NCBI GenBank assembly: GCA_963627135.1
Contig: CAVFZY010000035.1
Span: 1 to 64,000, forward strand
Source: CAG-103 sp963627135
Lineage (GTDB): Bacteria > Bacillota > Clostridia > Oscillospirales > Oscillospiraceae
Reading direction: 5' to 3'
Length of the DNA stretch: 64,000 bases
In this document: positions 49,860 through 59,223 of the stretch, piece after piece
Layout of the letters: each line of letters starts with the position of its first letter
Numbering within the stretch: the first letter of the stretch is position 1
Notes under the pieces: generated by a model
Seen by the model: the letters and a program-made list of their open reading frames with translations, nothing else
Told to the model about the DNA's origin: nothing
Database searches by the model: none
Position numbers and translations under genes: made by a program

Positions 49860-50999
49860 TTACTGCAGCGCGGCAAAGAAGCTCTCGCCGTCCTGTGCCA
49901 GCGCCTGCGCCATGAGCGCGTGCATCCGGCTCACAGGCACGGGCTGCGTGATGACCGCGCCGTCCCAGTCGCCCTCGGCGAGGGCCGCCAGCTCCGGCAG
50001 CGCGGCGCGCGTGCGCACGTAGTAGCGGTGCTGCACGCCGGAATTGTCCGGCACGGCCGGGACGAACGAATCGGTGTAAAATGCGTGCACGCCGCGCGTG
50101 ATGTCTACGAGGTCCTGCACGACGTTGTAGGCCGTCGGGTAGCGGCCCGCGCCCTGACCGAAGAAGCTCTGCACGCCCATGCGCTCGCCGTCCATGCTGA
50201 TGAGGTTGAAGTTTGCGGGCACGGCCGCCTCGAGCGCGTCATGGCTCAGCAGCGTTGGCTCAACGTAGGCGCGGATGCTGCCGCCGGACTGCTCCGCCGT
50301 TGCGATCAGCTTGCACGTGCAGCCGTGCACCTGAAAGCGTGCAATGTCCGCCTTGCGCACGTTGCGGATGCCGAACACCGGCACGTCCGCCTCGCGCAGC
50401 GACACGCCGAAGGCCACGTTGGCGGACAGGATCAGCTTGCGCTGAATGTCCAGCCCGTCAATGTCGGCCGAGGGGTCGGCCTCGGCATAGCCGAGCGCCT
50501 GCGCCTGTGCGAGCACGTCGGCAAAGTCCACGTCGCTGCCGTGCATCGCGTCCATGATGTAGTTGGTCGTGCCGTTGAGGATACCCCAGACGCGGGAGAT
50601 GTGGTTGGCGCGCGCGGCCTTTTCGAGGTTCGTGAGCCACGGGATGCCGCCGCCGACCGCCGCCGTGCACCGCAGCGCCGCGCCGTGCTCTCTGGCGAGC
50701 GCGTTGAGTTCGTCGTAGTACCGGCACATGAGGTATTTGTTCGAGGACACCACGTTCTTCCCGGCGCGCAGCGCGGCCGCCACGTATTCATACGCCGGGT
50801 GCAGGCCGCCCATGACCTCCACGACGGTGTCCACCGCCGGGTCGTCGAGAATGTCCTGCATCTCGTAGGTGGTTTGGGCTGTCAGCTCGCCGAGATCGCG
50901 CCGGCACAGCACCCACGCCGCGCGGATATCGTCCCGGTCGGCGAGCATATCGTAAACGCCCCTGCCGACAACGCCAAAGCCCAGAAGTCCGATATTCAT
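49860..50999 (-). CDS. hom: homoserine dehydrogenase
   Basis: A 379-residue NAD(P)-dependent enzyme reducing aspartate semialdehyde to homoserine. GLLGFGVVGRGVYDML is the Rossmann motif; SSNKYLM, AAVGGGIPW and GILNGTTNYI the catalytic blocks; ALGYAEADPSADIDGLD the family signature. It lacks the carboxy-terminal ACT domain of longer homologues, so it is probably less feedback-regulated. Promoter-proximal gene of the operon with aspartokinase and asd. Confidence 0.95.
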   Translation of the reverse strand: MNIGLLGFGVVGRGVYDMLADRDDIRAAWVLCRRDLGELTAQTTYEMQDILDDPAVDTVVEVMGGLHPAYEYVAAALRAGKNVVSSNKYLMCRYYDELNALAREHGAALRCTAAVGGGIPWLTNLEKAARANHISRVWGILNGTTNYIMDAMHGSDVDFADVLAQAQALGYAEADPSADIDGLDIQRKLILSANVAFGVSLREADVPVFGIRNVRKADIARFQVHGCTCKLIATAEQSGGSIRAYVEPTLLSHDALEAAVPANFNLISMDGERMGVQSFFGQGAGRYPTAYNVVQDLVDITRGVHAFYTDSFVPAVPDNSGVQHRYYVRTRAALPELAALAEGDWDGAVITQPVPVSRMHALMAQALAQDGESFFAALQ

Positions 51000-51129
51000 G
51001 ATGTTCCCTCACTTTTGTTTTGATGAAAATTGCCCGCGACAAGCGGACAGATGTTTTTCGAGCGAGAACAATATACCACGCCTGCCCCCGGATTGCAAGG
51101 GGACGCGGGCACTTTTCCCCGAAACCGGC

Positions 51130-51159
51130 AAAAAACCGGCAGAAGCGTGCTTCTGCCGG
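51130..51159 (-). terminator. terminator of the XRE regulator gene
   Basis: CCGGCAGAAG and CTTCTGCCGG form a 10-bp stem; TTTTTT follows on the minus strand. Confidence 0.85.
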
Positions 51160-51175
51160 TCGCCTTTGTGCAGTT

Positions 51176-51799
51176 TTACGGTCCGGCGTCCGGCTGCGTC
51201 AGCCAGAGCAGCGCGCCGAGGAGGAAAAACAGCGCTGCCGTGGCGGCGCGGCCGCCGTACAGCCGCGGCAGCGCCACACCGGCCGCAGGCAGGGCGACGC
51301 TGACGAGCAGAGCCGCCAGCGACAGGCCGAACAGCGCCCAGACGAGCGGGTGCACCCAGGGCGCGCAGCGCCGCGGCCGCAGGCGCGTGACCATGCGCAG
51401 CGCCTGCAGCAGCATCCACGCCAGTGCGCACAGCAGCAGCGGCCTGGTTATGAGCATGGCCGCCAGCGGCGCCATGTCTCCGCGCTGGTACTGCCGGAGA
51501 CAGACCGCGTGCAGATACGTCCACAGCCCGGCCAGCGCGAGCGTGACGATTCCCATGATGCACAGCCTGCGCAGTGCCGCCCGGCGGGCATCGGCGGACG
51601 GCACCCCGTCCAGCAGCTCCGTGAGCTCGACGCCGAGCGCGTCCGCGAGCCGCCGCAGCGTCTCCACGTCCGGACGGGAGTGACCGGTCTCGTAATTCGA
51701 TATGGTCTGCCGCGTCGTGTGCACGGTCTGTGCCAGATTGTCCTGTGTCAGATGCCGGCGCGTGCGGGCGCGGCGGATGTTTGTCCCAATGTCGCGCAT
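51176..51799 (-). CDS. XRE-family regulator with membrane segments
   Basis: A 207-residue protein. Residues 3-60 are an XRE helix-turn-helix (RRARTRRHLTQDNLAQTVHT, RQTISNYETGHSRPD). The remaining 140 residues hold four to five hydrophobic helices with few charges. Membrane-tethered XRE proteins of this type occur in Firmicutes and may sense envelope signals; the target is unknown. ATG 51799 follows GAGGT; upstream codons are not conserved-looking. Confidence 0.85.
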   Translation of the reverse strand: MRDIGTNIRRARTRRHLTQDNLAQTVHTTRQTISNYETGHSRPDVETLRRLADALGVELTELLDGVPSADARRAALRRLCIMGIVTLALAGLWTYLHAVCLRQYQRGDMAPLAAMLITRPLLLCALAWMLLQALRMVTRLRPRRCAPWVHPLVWALFGLSLAALLVSVALPAAGVALPRLYGGRAATAALFFLLGALLWLTQPDAGP

Positions 51800-51917
51800 G
51801 GTGTTTACCTCGCCCAAAGCATACCATGCGCGGGCGCGATTTGTCGCGCAAAGGTTCTTTGCACAATGAAAAAACCGGCGGGCTTGTGTCCCGCCGGTCA
51901 AGTTTGTGCAGCTGTTT

Positions 51918-52535
51918 TTACTGTCCGCGGTTTTGCAGCGCGGTCAGGTAGGGGTTGAAGCGGCGCTCTGTCTCGAGCGTGGAGCAGTCCATGTGGCCGG
52001 GGTAGACCTCGTAATCGCCGGGCAGGGCCGCGATCTTCGCCAGCGACTGCAGCTCGACCTCCATGCTGCCGCCGGCGAAATCCGTGCGGCCGCAGGAACC
52101 GGCGAAGAGCGTGTCACCGGTGAAGAGCGCGTCGCCGCAGATGAGCGTCACGCCGCCGGGCGTGTGCCCGGGCGTCTCCATGACGCGGAAGGTCAGATTG
52201 CCGACCTTGACCTCGTCGCCCTCCTTATAAAAGATGGTGCCCTCGGGCGGGGTGAACGTGTAGCTGTCGAAGGCGACGGCCGTGCCTGCGTCGAGTGCGT
52301 TCATGTATACGGGCGCGCCGGTCTCCTCGTGCACGGCGTAGACGGCGCCGGTGTGGTCATAGTGGCCGTGCGTGAGCAGGATGGCGCGGCAGGTGAGGTG
52401 GTTGTCCTCGAGATAGTAGAGGATGGTGTTGGACTCGTCGCCGGGGTCGATGACGGCGCACTCGAGCGTGGTCTCGTCCGTGACGACGTAGCAGTTGGTC
52501 ATGAGGTGCCCGACGGGCAGACATTTGATGAGCAT
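51918..52535 (-). CDS. MBL-fold metallo-hydrolase (glyoxalase II-like)
   Basis: A 205-residue metallo-beta-lactamase-fold protein. LTHGHYDHTGA at residues 54-64 is the HxHxDH metal motif; TPGHTPGG, FTGDTLF and YPGHMD supply the remaining ligands. Closest in plan to small YcbL/glyoxalase II-like hydrolases. AAAGGAGGCCACCCC precedes the start. It follows dtd by 13 bp, the usual dtd-MBL neighbour pair in Clostridia. Confidence 0.92.
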   Translation of the reverse strand: MLIKCLPVGHLMTNCYVVTDETTLECAVIDPGDESNTILYYLEDNHLTCRAILLTHGHYDHTGAVYAVHEETGAPVYMNALDAGTAVAFDSYTFTPPEGTIFYKEGDEVKVGNLTFRVMETPGHTPGGVTLICGDALFTGDTLFAGSCGRTDFAGGSMEVELQSLAKIAALPGDYEVYPGHMDCSTLETERRFNPYLTALQNRGQ

Positions 52536-52548
52536 GGGGTGGCCTCCT

Positions 52549-52992
52549 TTATAATTGATCGGTATCGAGCAGGATGGTGACGGGGCCGTCGTTGACGGAC
52601 GCGACCTGCATGTCCGCGCCGAACACGCCCGTGCGTACCGTGAAGCCGCGGGCCTGACAGCCCGCGATCACGCGCTCGTAGAGCGGCACGGCGGTCTCCG
52701 GCCGGGCGGCGGCTGTGAAGCCGGGGCGGCGGGAGCGGCAGTCGGCAAAGAGGGTGAACTGGCTCACGATGAGCAGCTCAGCCCCGGCATCGGCGGGGTT
52801 GACGTTCATTTTGCCATTGGCGTCCTCAAACACGCGCAGGCCGCAGATGCGGTCAACGATGCGGTCGGCCTCGGCCGCGGTGTCGGACACGTGCACACCC
52901 AGCAGGACGAGAAAGCCCCGGCCGATGCGGCTGTATTCGGCGCCGTCGATCGTGACGGACGCCTCGTTGACGCGGGTGACGACGACTCTCAT
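52549..52992 (-). CDS. dtd: D-aminoacyl-tRNA deacylase
   Basis: A 147-residue enzyme that hydrolyses D-aminoacyl-tRNA. MRVVVTRVNEASVTIDG is the conserved start, SQFTLFADCRSRRPGF the active-site motif and the late NDGPVTILLDT block carries the cross-subunit Gly-Pro motif (GPVT). Its start overlaps the rel stop by four bases, implying coupled translation. Confidence 0.96.
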   Translation of the reverse strand: MRVVVTRVNEASVTIDGAEYSRIGRGFLVLLGVHVSDTAAEADRIVDRICGLRVFEDANGKMNVNPADAGAELLIVSQFTLFADCRSRRPGFTAAARPETAVPLYERVIAGCQARGFTVRTGVFGADMQVASVNDGPVTILLDTDQL

Positions 52993-55307
52993 GCTTTGCC
53001 CTCCTGTTTGGCTTTTTTGGCCTGTTCGGCCTGCAGCTCGGCCGTGCGCGCGGCGGCCCGCGCGGGGTCGGACGCGCCGCTGCGCGAGATGCGGATGACG
53101 CCGCGGATGGCGCTCAGGCGGCTGATGATCGTGCGCAGCTCGGCCAGATCGTGCACCTCGACGGTGATCGTCACAGTCGAGCGGCCGCTGTCCACGTCGC
53201 GCGCGGTGAGCGTGCGCACCTTGGCGTTGAGCGCGTTGAGCGCGGTGGCCACGTCCATCACGAGGCCCGAGCGCTGTGCGCTGAGCATGGTCAGCGTTGT
53301 GCTGTAGGAGTCGGTGGTGTGCTCGGCCCAGCTCACGCGGATCCAGCGGCCGGCGGTCTCCGGATTGTCGCGGCTGGCGAGGTAGTTTTCGCAGTCCGTT
53401 CGGTGGATGGACACACCCGCGCCGCGCGTGATGAAGCCGATGATGCTGTCGCCGGGCACCGGCGTGCAGCAGCGGGAGAATTTGATGAGGCAGTTGTCCA
53501 GCCCCTCGACGAGGATGCCGTGCACGGCGTGGCGCGGACGCTTGTTGCGGCGCTCGGCCGCCTCGTTGATGCGGTCGATGGCGTTTTTCTGGTTGGCCTT
53601 CTGGTTGCGCAGGATCTCGTCGCGGATGCGGTTGACGGTGCGCGTGGCGGTCACACCGCCGTAGCCGATGGCGGCGTACAGATCGTCGAGCGAGGTAAAG
53701 GCCAGCCGCTTGAGGATCAGCGGCAGGATCTCGTCGCCCATGATGTCGGCCGGGGCGATGCCGTTCGCGCGCAGCTCGCGCTCAAACTGCTCCTTGCCGT
53801 GGACGATGTTCTCCTCGCGGCGCTCTTTTTTGAACCACTGCTTGATCTTCGTGCGCGCGGCGCCGCTCTTGGCAAGGTTGAGCCAGTCGCGACTGGGGCC
53901 GGGCGCGTTTTTCGACGTGCGGATGTCCACGATGTCGCCGTTTTGCAGCACGTAGTCGAAGTTCACGATGCGGCCGTTGACCGTCGCGCCGACCATGCTG
54001 TTGCCGATCGCGGAGTGGATGCTGTAGGCAAAGTCGATCGGCGTCGCGCCGGCGGGCAGGTTGATGACATCGCCCTTCGGCGAGAACACGAACACCTCGT
54101 CGGCGAACATGTCCACCTTCAGGTTGTGGAAAAAGTCCTGCGCGTCGGACTCCTGCTGCGTCTCGAGCAGGCGGCGGATCCAGGCGAACTTCTCCTCGTC
54201 GCCGGGCTTGGTGCCCTCGCTGCTGCCGGTCTTGTATTTCCAGTGCGCCGCAACGCCGTACTCCGCCGTCATGTGCATCGCCCAGGTGCGGATCTGCACC
54301 TCGAACGGGATGCCCTCCGTGCCGATGACCGTCGTGTGCACGCTCTGGTACATGTTCGGCTTCGGCGTGCTGATGTAGTCCTTGAAGCGGCCGGGCAGCG
54401 GCTTATACATGTCGTGGATGATGCCGAGCACGTTGTAGCAGTCGGGGATCGTGTCCACGATGACGCGGAATGCGCACAGGTCGAAAATGCCGTTGATGTC
54501 GAGCTTCTGCGCGTACATCTTGCGGTAGATGCTGTAAATGTGCTTGATGCGGCTCGAGATCGTCGCGTGCACGCCGTCGGCCTCCAGGCGCTCGCGGATC
54601 TGCGTGCGCATCTCGCCCATGAATTTTTCGAGCGTGGGCATGCGTTCATCGAGCGTGTCCGTGATGGCCTTGTAGCCCGCGGGGTCGAGATACAGCAGTG
54701 AGAGGTCCTCGAGCTCCCACTTGATCTTCTGCATGCCGAGGCGGTGCGCGATGGGGGCGTAGATCTCCATCGTCTCGAGGGACTTAATGCGCTGCTTTTC
54801 TTCGCTCTGGTAGGCCATCGTGCGCATGTTGTGCAGGCGGTCGGCCATCTTGATGAGGATGACGCGGATGTCCTTGGCCATGGCCAGGAGCATCTTGCGC
54901 ATGTTCTCCATCTGCTGCTCTTCCACGCTCGTGTACTGCACGCGCGTGAGCTTCGTGACACCCTCGACAATGTCGGCCACCGAGGTGCCGAAGCTGCGCG
55001 CAATGTCATCGTGCGTGAGCGAGGTGTCCTCGATCGTGTCGTGCAGGAGTGCGGCGATGATCGAGTCCTCGTCGAGCCCCATCTCCGCCGTGATGATGGC
55101 GGCGGCGATGCAGTGCGACACATAGGGCGAGCCGTCGCGGCGCTTCTGGCCGGAGTGGGCCCGGTCGGCGCACTCGAAGGCCGCGCGCACGCGACCGAGA
55201 TCGGCCGGGATGCCGGCGGCGGTGATCTTCTGTTCCAGCTCCTGATAGTGGGCCTCGAGATCGTAGGGCTTCGGGGCTACGTTTTCGGCGCGGGTTGCTT
55301 CAGACAT
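52989..55307 (-). CDS. rel: bifunctional (p)ppGpp synthetase/hydrolase
   Basis: A 772-residue long RelA/SpoT homologue. The hydrolase HD domain is intact (ALLHDTIEDT near residue 85). The synthetase domain follows (FRVIVDTIPDCYNVLGIIHDMYKP, RFKDYISTPKPNMYQSVHTTV, EVQIRT), then TGS (DVINLPAGATPIDFAYSIHS), helical and a carboxy-terminal ACT domain (VDVATALNALNAKV). Both activities are expected, as in most Firmicutes. It lies between recJ and dtd. Confidence 0.97.
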   Translation of the reverse strand: MSEATRAENVAPKPYDLEAHYQELEQKITAAGIPADLGRVRAAFECADRAHSGQKRRDGSPYVSHCIAAAIITAEMGLDEDSIIAALLHDTIEDTSLTHDDIARSFGTSVADIVEGVTKLTRVQYTSVEEQQMENMRKMLLAMAKDIRVILIKMADRLHNMRTMAYQSEEKQRIKSLETMEIYAPIAHRLGMQKIKWELEDLSLLYLDPAGYKAITDTLDERMPTLEKFMGEMRTQIRERLEADGVHATISSRIKHIYSIYRKMYAQKLDINGIFDLCAFRVIVDTIPDCYNVLGIIHDMYKPLPGRFKDYISTPKPNMYQSVHTTVIGTEGIPFEVQIRTWAMHMTAEYGVAAHWKYKTGSSEGTKPGDEEKFAWIRRLLETQQESDAQDFFHNLKVDMFADEVFVFSPKGDVINLPAGATPIDFAYSIHSAIGNSMVGATVNGRIVNFDYVLQNGDIVDIRTSKNAPGPSRDWLNLAKSGAARTKIKQWFKKERREENIVHGKEQFERELRANGIAPADIMGDEILPLILKRLAFTSLDDLYAAIGYGGVTATRTVNRIRDEILRNQKANQKNAIDRINEAAERRNKRPRHAVHGILVEGLDNCLIKFSRCCTPVPGDSIIGFITRGAGVSIHRTDCENYLASRDNPETAGRWIRVSWAEHTTDSYSTTLTMLSAQRSGLVMDVATALNALNAKVRTLTARDVDSGRSTVTITVEVHDLAELRTIISRLSAIRGVIRISRSGASDPARAAARTAELQAEQAKKAKQEGKA

Positions 55308-55355
55308 AGGGACAGCTCCTTTCCGGAACGGGGTGGGGGATTTTTTGAAAGTGTT

Positions 55356-57371
55356 TCATAGCAGGCTCTGGCGGCGTTCGCGCAGGGCCTGCAGCAGCCG
55401 TGACGCGCCGAGATCCACCTTGCCGCTCGTCGGCAGCGGGCGCAGGCGCAGCGCTTCGCCGTCAAAATCCACGGCGGCGAGACCCATCTCGGCCATGACA
55501 CGCAGACACACGCAGAACTTCTCCGGCCGCATGGGCGCGCGCGCGGGCAGCTCCTCGAGCGGGAAGGACACCGGCGCGCTCAGCCACCGCCACGCCACGG
55601 CAAAGTCCGCGCGCAGGGGGTAGAGGTCCACCGTGTCCCACGCGGGGATGCACTGATTTTTCAGCAGCGCGCGGCACAGGGGCAGCGGGTCGCTCGGGCG
55701 CACGTCGGTCACGAGCAGCTGCACGCTGCGGCGGCCGCGGAATTCATTGATCTGCGGCGTGAAGGCTACGTCCACCCACTGGCCGATGCGCACGCCCAGC
55801 TCTGCCGGGGCGCATGAGAAGAAGATGCCGGCATAATTATACCCGCCCTTGGCAAAATGCAGCCGCAGGTGGCGGCCGCCGCCGATGGGCACGGCGTTGA
55901 CGAGCCGCGCGCCCGTGATGCACAGCAGGGGCTTGGGGTTGCCGTTGCCGCACGGCTCGAGCGCGTCGAGCGACTCGATGCACGGCATGGTCAGCAGGTG
56001 CGGATCGTTCACGCGCAGGTCGCACGTGAGCTCCGGCAGGTCGTCGGCCGGGTTCTGGCGGTAATACTCGCCGAGCGCGCGGCGGAAGCGGTCGATATTC
56101 TCGCGCCGGATCGTCAGCCCGGCTGCCAGCGCGTGGCCGCCGAAGCCCTCGAGATACTCCGAGCAGGCGCTCAGGGCGTTGTACAGGTTGAAGCCGCCGA
56201 AGCTGCGGCACGAACCCTTGCCGCGCTCTCCGTCGCAGCAGATCATGATCGTCGGCAGGTGGAATTCCTCGCTCAGGCGCGAGGCGGCGATGCCGATCAC
56301 ACCCTGGTGCCACGAGTCGCTCGCGAGCACGAGCGGCATCCGCGGCGGGTAGTGGCACGCGATGGCCGAGGCTTCCTCCCAGATCTGCTGCTCGAGCGCC
56401 TGCCGCTCGCGGTTGAGCTGGCAAAGACCGGCGGCGTAGCGGTCAGCCTCGCCGTTGTCCTGTGTCAGCAGCAGCAGCGCCGCGACGGCCGTCTTGCCCA
56501 GGCGGCCGGCCGCGTTGATGCGCGGCGCGAGCGTGAAGCCGATGGTCGTGGCCGTGACGGGGCGGCCCTCCGCGCCGCACTCATGCAGCAGCGCGCGGAT
56601 GCCCGGCCGGGGGTCGGCGTTGATCTGTGCCAGTCCTTGTGCCACAAGATAGCGGTTCTCGCCCGTGAGGGGCATCACGTCCGCCACCGTACCGATGGCG
56701 ACGAGGTCGCCATATTCGCGCAGCACCCGGTCGCTGCCGCCCTCGAGCGCGCATAGGAGCTTATATGCCACGCCCACGCCGGCGAGCCCGCTGTTCGGAT
56801 ACTGCGAGCCGGGGCGCTTTGGGTCGACAACGGCCACGGCGTTCGGGATCGCCTGCCCGCTGCACTCGTGGTGGTCGGTGATGACCATGTCGATGCCGCG
56901 CTGCAGGGCGTAGTTCGTCTCGTCGATGGCGGTGATGCCGCAGTCGACGGTGATGATGAGCGTGATGTCGCTCGCGCGCTGGAGGCTCGTGATCGCGTCC
57001 ATATTCAGGCCGTAGCCCTCTTCGATGCGGTCGGGGATGTACGGATGCACGGGCACGCCCTGCCGGCGCAGATAGTCCGTGAGCACGCAGGTGGACGTGA
57101 TGCCGTCCACGTCATAGTCGCCGAACACGGCCACGTTTTCCCGGCGCTCGATGGCGGTGCGGATGCGCGCGACGGCCTTGTCCATGTCCTGCAGGAGCAT
57201 GGGGTCGAATGCGCTCTGGTCGCCGCCGCTGAGAAAGGCGCGCGCCTGCCCGGGGTCGGCATACCCGCGCAGGGCCAGCAGCACCGCCAGCAGCGGCGAG
57301 TAGCCCGCGTGCAGCAATGCCTCCGGCGGCTGCGGCGCCGTGTATGGAATTTGCCAGTTGCGGTATTTCAT
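55356..57371 (-). CDS. recJ: single-stranded-DNA exonuclease RecJ
   Basis: A 671-residue 5'-to-3' exonuclease. The DHH motifs are FGDYDVDGITS and ITDHHEC, followed by the DHHA1 domain (GGFNLYNALSACSEYLEGFGGHALAAG) and an OB-fold. The ATG at 57371 gives the typical start MKYRNW; upstream in-frame codons run across the tRNA region. The ribosome site is weak (GAGG, 12 bases). Forms the usual recJ-rel-dtd series. Confidence 0.94.
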   Translation of the reverse strand: MKYRNWQIPYTAPQPPEALLHAGYSPLLAVLLALRGYADPGQARAFLSGGDQSAFDPMLLQDMDKAVARIRTAIERRENVAVFGDYDVDGITSTCVLTDYLRRQGVPVHPYIPDRIEEGYGLNMDAITSLQRASDITLIITVDCGITAIDETNYALQRGIDMVITDHHECSGQAIPNAVAVVDPKRPGSQYPNSGLAGVGVAYKLLCALEGGSDRVLREYGDLVAIGTVADVMPLTGENRYLVAQGLAQINADPRPGIRALLHECGAEGRPVTATTIGFTLAPRINAAGRLGKTAVAALLLLTQDNGEADRYAAGLCQLNRERQALEQQIWEEASAIACHYPPRMPLVLASDSWHQGVIGIAASRLSEEFHLPTIMICCDGERGKGSCRSFGGFNLYNALSACSEYLEGFGGHALAAGLTIRRENIDRFRRALGEYYRQNPADDLPELTCDLRVNDPHLLTMPCIESLDALEPCGNGNPKPLLCITGARLVNAVPIGGGRHLRLHFAKGGYNYAGIFFSCAPAELGVRIGQWVDVAFTPQINEFRGRRSVQLLVTDVRPSDPLPLCRALLKNQCIPAWDTVDLYPLRADFAVAWRWLSAPVSFPLEELPARAPMRPEKFCVCLRVMAEMGLAAVDFDGEALRLRPLPTSGKVDLGASRLLQALRERRQSLL

Positions 57372-57562
57372 AAGTGCAATGTGCCTCGAATCCCAAAACG
57401 ATACCCATAAGAAATAATTTATTATTTTATCAAATTTTCTGGCCGGATGCAAGAGGCGTGTGTCGGGTATCCGCGACTGCCGCGTGGATTTGTCAAACAG
57501 ATTGGACGGCGAATGCGGGCGGAGCGGCTGCACAGGCGCGGCGGGCGCCGGATTTCCTGCGC

Positions 57563-57591
57563 TTGACAGGTGTTGGCTGCGGTGGTACGAT
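57563..57591 (+). promoter_or_regulatory. sigma-A promoter of tRNA-Leu
   Basis: TTGACA and TACGAT with a 17-bp spacer, 12 bp before the mature tRNA. Confidence 0.85.
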
Positions 57592-57603
57592 GTGACGGAG
57601 CGT

Positions 57604-57690
57604 GCCGGCGTGGCGAAACAGGCAGACGCAAGGGACTTAAAATCCCTCGGTGGCAGCACCGTGCGGGTTCGAGCCCCGCCGCCGGCACCA
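57604..57690 (+). tRNA. tRNA-Leu (anticodon TAA)
   Basis: An 87-base class II tRNA with the 3' CCA encoded. The acceptor GCCGGCG pairs with CGCCGGC (57680-57686). The anticodon arm AGGGA-CTTAAAA-TCCCT places anticodon TAA at 57638-57640, reading UUA. A long variable arm (CGGTGGCAGCACCG) and the T arm GCGGG-TTCGAGC-CCCGC follow. MiaA and MiaB, encoded in this window, would modify its A37. Confidence 0.97.
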
Positions 57691-57726
57691 AAAGCGACAG
57701 TTCTCGGATGAGAACTGTCGCTTTTT
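57691..57726 (+). terminator. terminator of tRNA-Leu
   Basis: A perfect 15-bp stem beginning AAAGCGACAGTTCTC with a GGAT loop, then TTTTT. Confidence 0.92.
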
Positions 57727-57773
57727 CCTTTTACATCTGCACTTGTCCGGCTTTCGACACTTGGAGGGGCGGC

Positions 57774-58151
57774 CTATTCCTCGCCGTAGGTCTGGATGGC
57801 GCGGAAGTCGTCTGCCACGGCGCCGTATACGTCCATCAGGTGCTTTGCCTTCTGAAACGCTTCACAGCCCGCGCTGATATAATAATAGTTGCGTGTGCCG
57901 ATGCGGTTGCAGAGCACGATGCCCGCATTTTTCAGGATGCGGATATGGTGCGTGACCACGGGCTCGGACAGATGCGCCCGCTGCGCGATCTCGCCGACGC
58001 GGCTGCCGCCGAAGGCCCCCTGCATGATCGCCAGCAGGATCTGCTGGCGGCTCGCGTCGCCGATCGCCTGAAGAAAATCCGTGGATTCGGTGAATAGTGC
58101 CCGGAGCCGGGCGAGCTCTTTGTCCTTATCAAAGCCGTCCATGCGCTGCAT
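57774..58151 (-). CDS. ArsR-family transcriptional regulator
   Basis: A 125-residue winged-helix protein: QAIGDASRQQILLAIM, then the recognition helix region VGEIAQRAHLSEPVVTHHIRIL and the wing NRIGTRNYYYIS. There is no CxC metal motif in helix 3, so it probably senses something other than arsenite-type metals. GAAAGGACG precedes the start. It is divergent from the nitroreductase and very likely controls it and itself via the 12-bp inverted repeat at 58196-58228. Confidence 0.9.
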   Translation of the reverse strand: MQRMDGFDKDKELARLRALFTESTDFLQAIGDASRQQILLAIMQGAFGGSRVGEIAQRAHLSEPVVTHHIRILKNAGIVLCNRIGTRNYYYISAGCEAFQKAKHLMDVYGAVADDFRAIQTYGEE

Positions 58152-58195
58152 CGTCCTTTCTGTGGTTTTCTGTGCCTAGGATAGCACATTTTTGC

Positions 58196-58228
58196 GCGCA
58201 ATGCGATGGATTTTCGATCGCATTGCGC
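58196..58228. promoter_or_regulatory. perfect 12-bp inverted repeat, likely ArsR operator
   Basis: GCGCAATGCGAT (58196-58207) and ATCGCATTGCGC (58217-58228) are perfect arms with a 9-bp spacer, centred between the divergent regulator and nitroreductase. The right arm ends in TTGCGC (58223-58228) and is followed at 58249 by the extended -10 TGCTATCAT, so bound protein would occlude the plus-strand promoter. Confidence 0.75.
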
Positions 58229-58280
58229 CGCAGACAGGGTGAGTGTGCTATCATTGCCAAAAAACGAAGGAGTGGTGTTT

Positions 58281-59171
58281 ATGAAGGTGACCAATCGTTA
58301 CCCCGCGCAGATCGACGCGCAGCGGTGCGTTGGCTGCGGCACGTGCGTGCAGATCTGCCCGCGGCATGTGCTGGTGCGCAGGGACGGACAGAAGGTGCCG
58401 GCCGTGCGGCAGGATCTGGCGTGCTTCAACTGCGCGCAGTGCGTGGCGGTGTGCCCGCGGGCGGCGATCTCCCTGCCGGACATCCGGCCGGAGGAACTCG
58501 CGCCGGTGCAGCCGGAGCTGACGCTTTCCGAGGCGCAGGTGAAACAGTTTTTCCAGACCCGGCGCTCCTGCCGGAACTATACGGATGTGCCGCTGCAGCG
58601 CGAGGAGATCGAAAAGCTGCTGGACATCGCGGCCTATGCCCCATCGGGGAAAAACTGGCGTCTGGTCAAGTGGGTCGTCGTGTCCGATCCGGAGCAGGTG
58701 CGTGCCTATGCGGCCGAATGTGCCCGGATGCTCCGTAGGGTCGGGTCGGTCCTGTTCTCGGGCGGGCAGTTTATCAACCCCGCGGCCAACCGCATGATGC
58801 GCTACAGCAAGCAGCAGTGCGCGGACATCCAGCATCAGTGCCGGGAGATGGCCGAAGAGGTGGCGGCCGGACAGGACACGATTCTCTGCGGCGCACCGGC
58901 GCTGCTGTTCGCCTGCGCGGATACACGCAACATCCTCGCCCACGATGCCTGCATCACCGCCATGAGCCATCTCGAACTTGCGGCGCACGGCCTGGGCCTC
59001 GGTGCGTGCTGGGTCGGGACGTTTGCCATGTTTGCGCAGAGCATGCCCGGGTTCGAGAAGCGACTCGGTCTGCCCGCACACACGCACATTGTGTCGGCCA
59101 TGGTGGTCGGCCACCCGAAATACCGCCTGAAAAAGATCCCGAAGCGCAGCTCCGAGATCCTGTGGGCATGA
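58281..59171 (+). CDS. nitroreductase with N-terminal 2x[4Fe-4S] ferredoxin domain
   Basis: A 296-residue flavoprotein. Residues 10-70 carry two ferredoxin clusters (CVGCGTCVQICP and CFNCAQCVAVCP). The nitroreductase fold starts with FFQTRRSCRNYTDVPL near 95 and includes APSGKNWR for FMN and the late GLGLGACWVGTF. Such fusions couple ferredoxin-level electrons to reduction of nitro, quinone or other acceptors in anaerobes. ATG 58281 follows AAGGAG. Probably induced when the divergent ArsR protein releases its operator. Confidence 0.93.
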   Translation: MKVTNRYPAQIDAQRCVGCGTCVQICPRHVLVRRDGQKVPAVRQDLACFNCAQCVAVCPRAAISLPDIRPEELAPVQPELTLSEAQVKQFFQTRRSCRNYTDVPLQREEIEKLLDIAAYAPSGKNWRLVKWVVVSDPEQVRAYAAECARMLRRVGSVLFSGGQFINPAANRMMRYSKQQCADIQHQCREMAEEVAAGQDTILCGAPALLFACADTRNILAHDACITAMSHLELAAHGLGLGACWVGTFAMFAQSMPGFEKRLGLPAHTHIVSAMVVGHPKYRLKKIPKRSSEILWA

Positions 59172-59178
59172 ATATGCG

Positions 59179-59215
59179 ACCGGCCGGAGGAATTTCCTCC
59201 GGCCGGTTGTGTTTT
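59179..59215 (+). terminator. terminator of the nitroreductase gene
   Basis: A 12-bp perfect stem (ACCGGCCGGAGG / CCTCCGGCCGGT), AATTT loop, then TGTGTTTTC. Confidence 0.8.
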
Positions 59216-59223
59216 CGTATATA

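Noticed and set aside
51000..51175. Lysine riboswitch or T-box controlling hom-aspartokinase-asd
   Set aside because: The region is short and mainly holds the XRE terminator; no matching structure could be found by eye.
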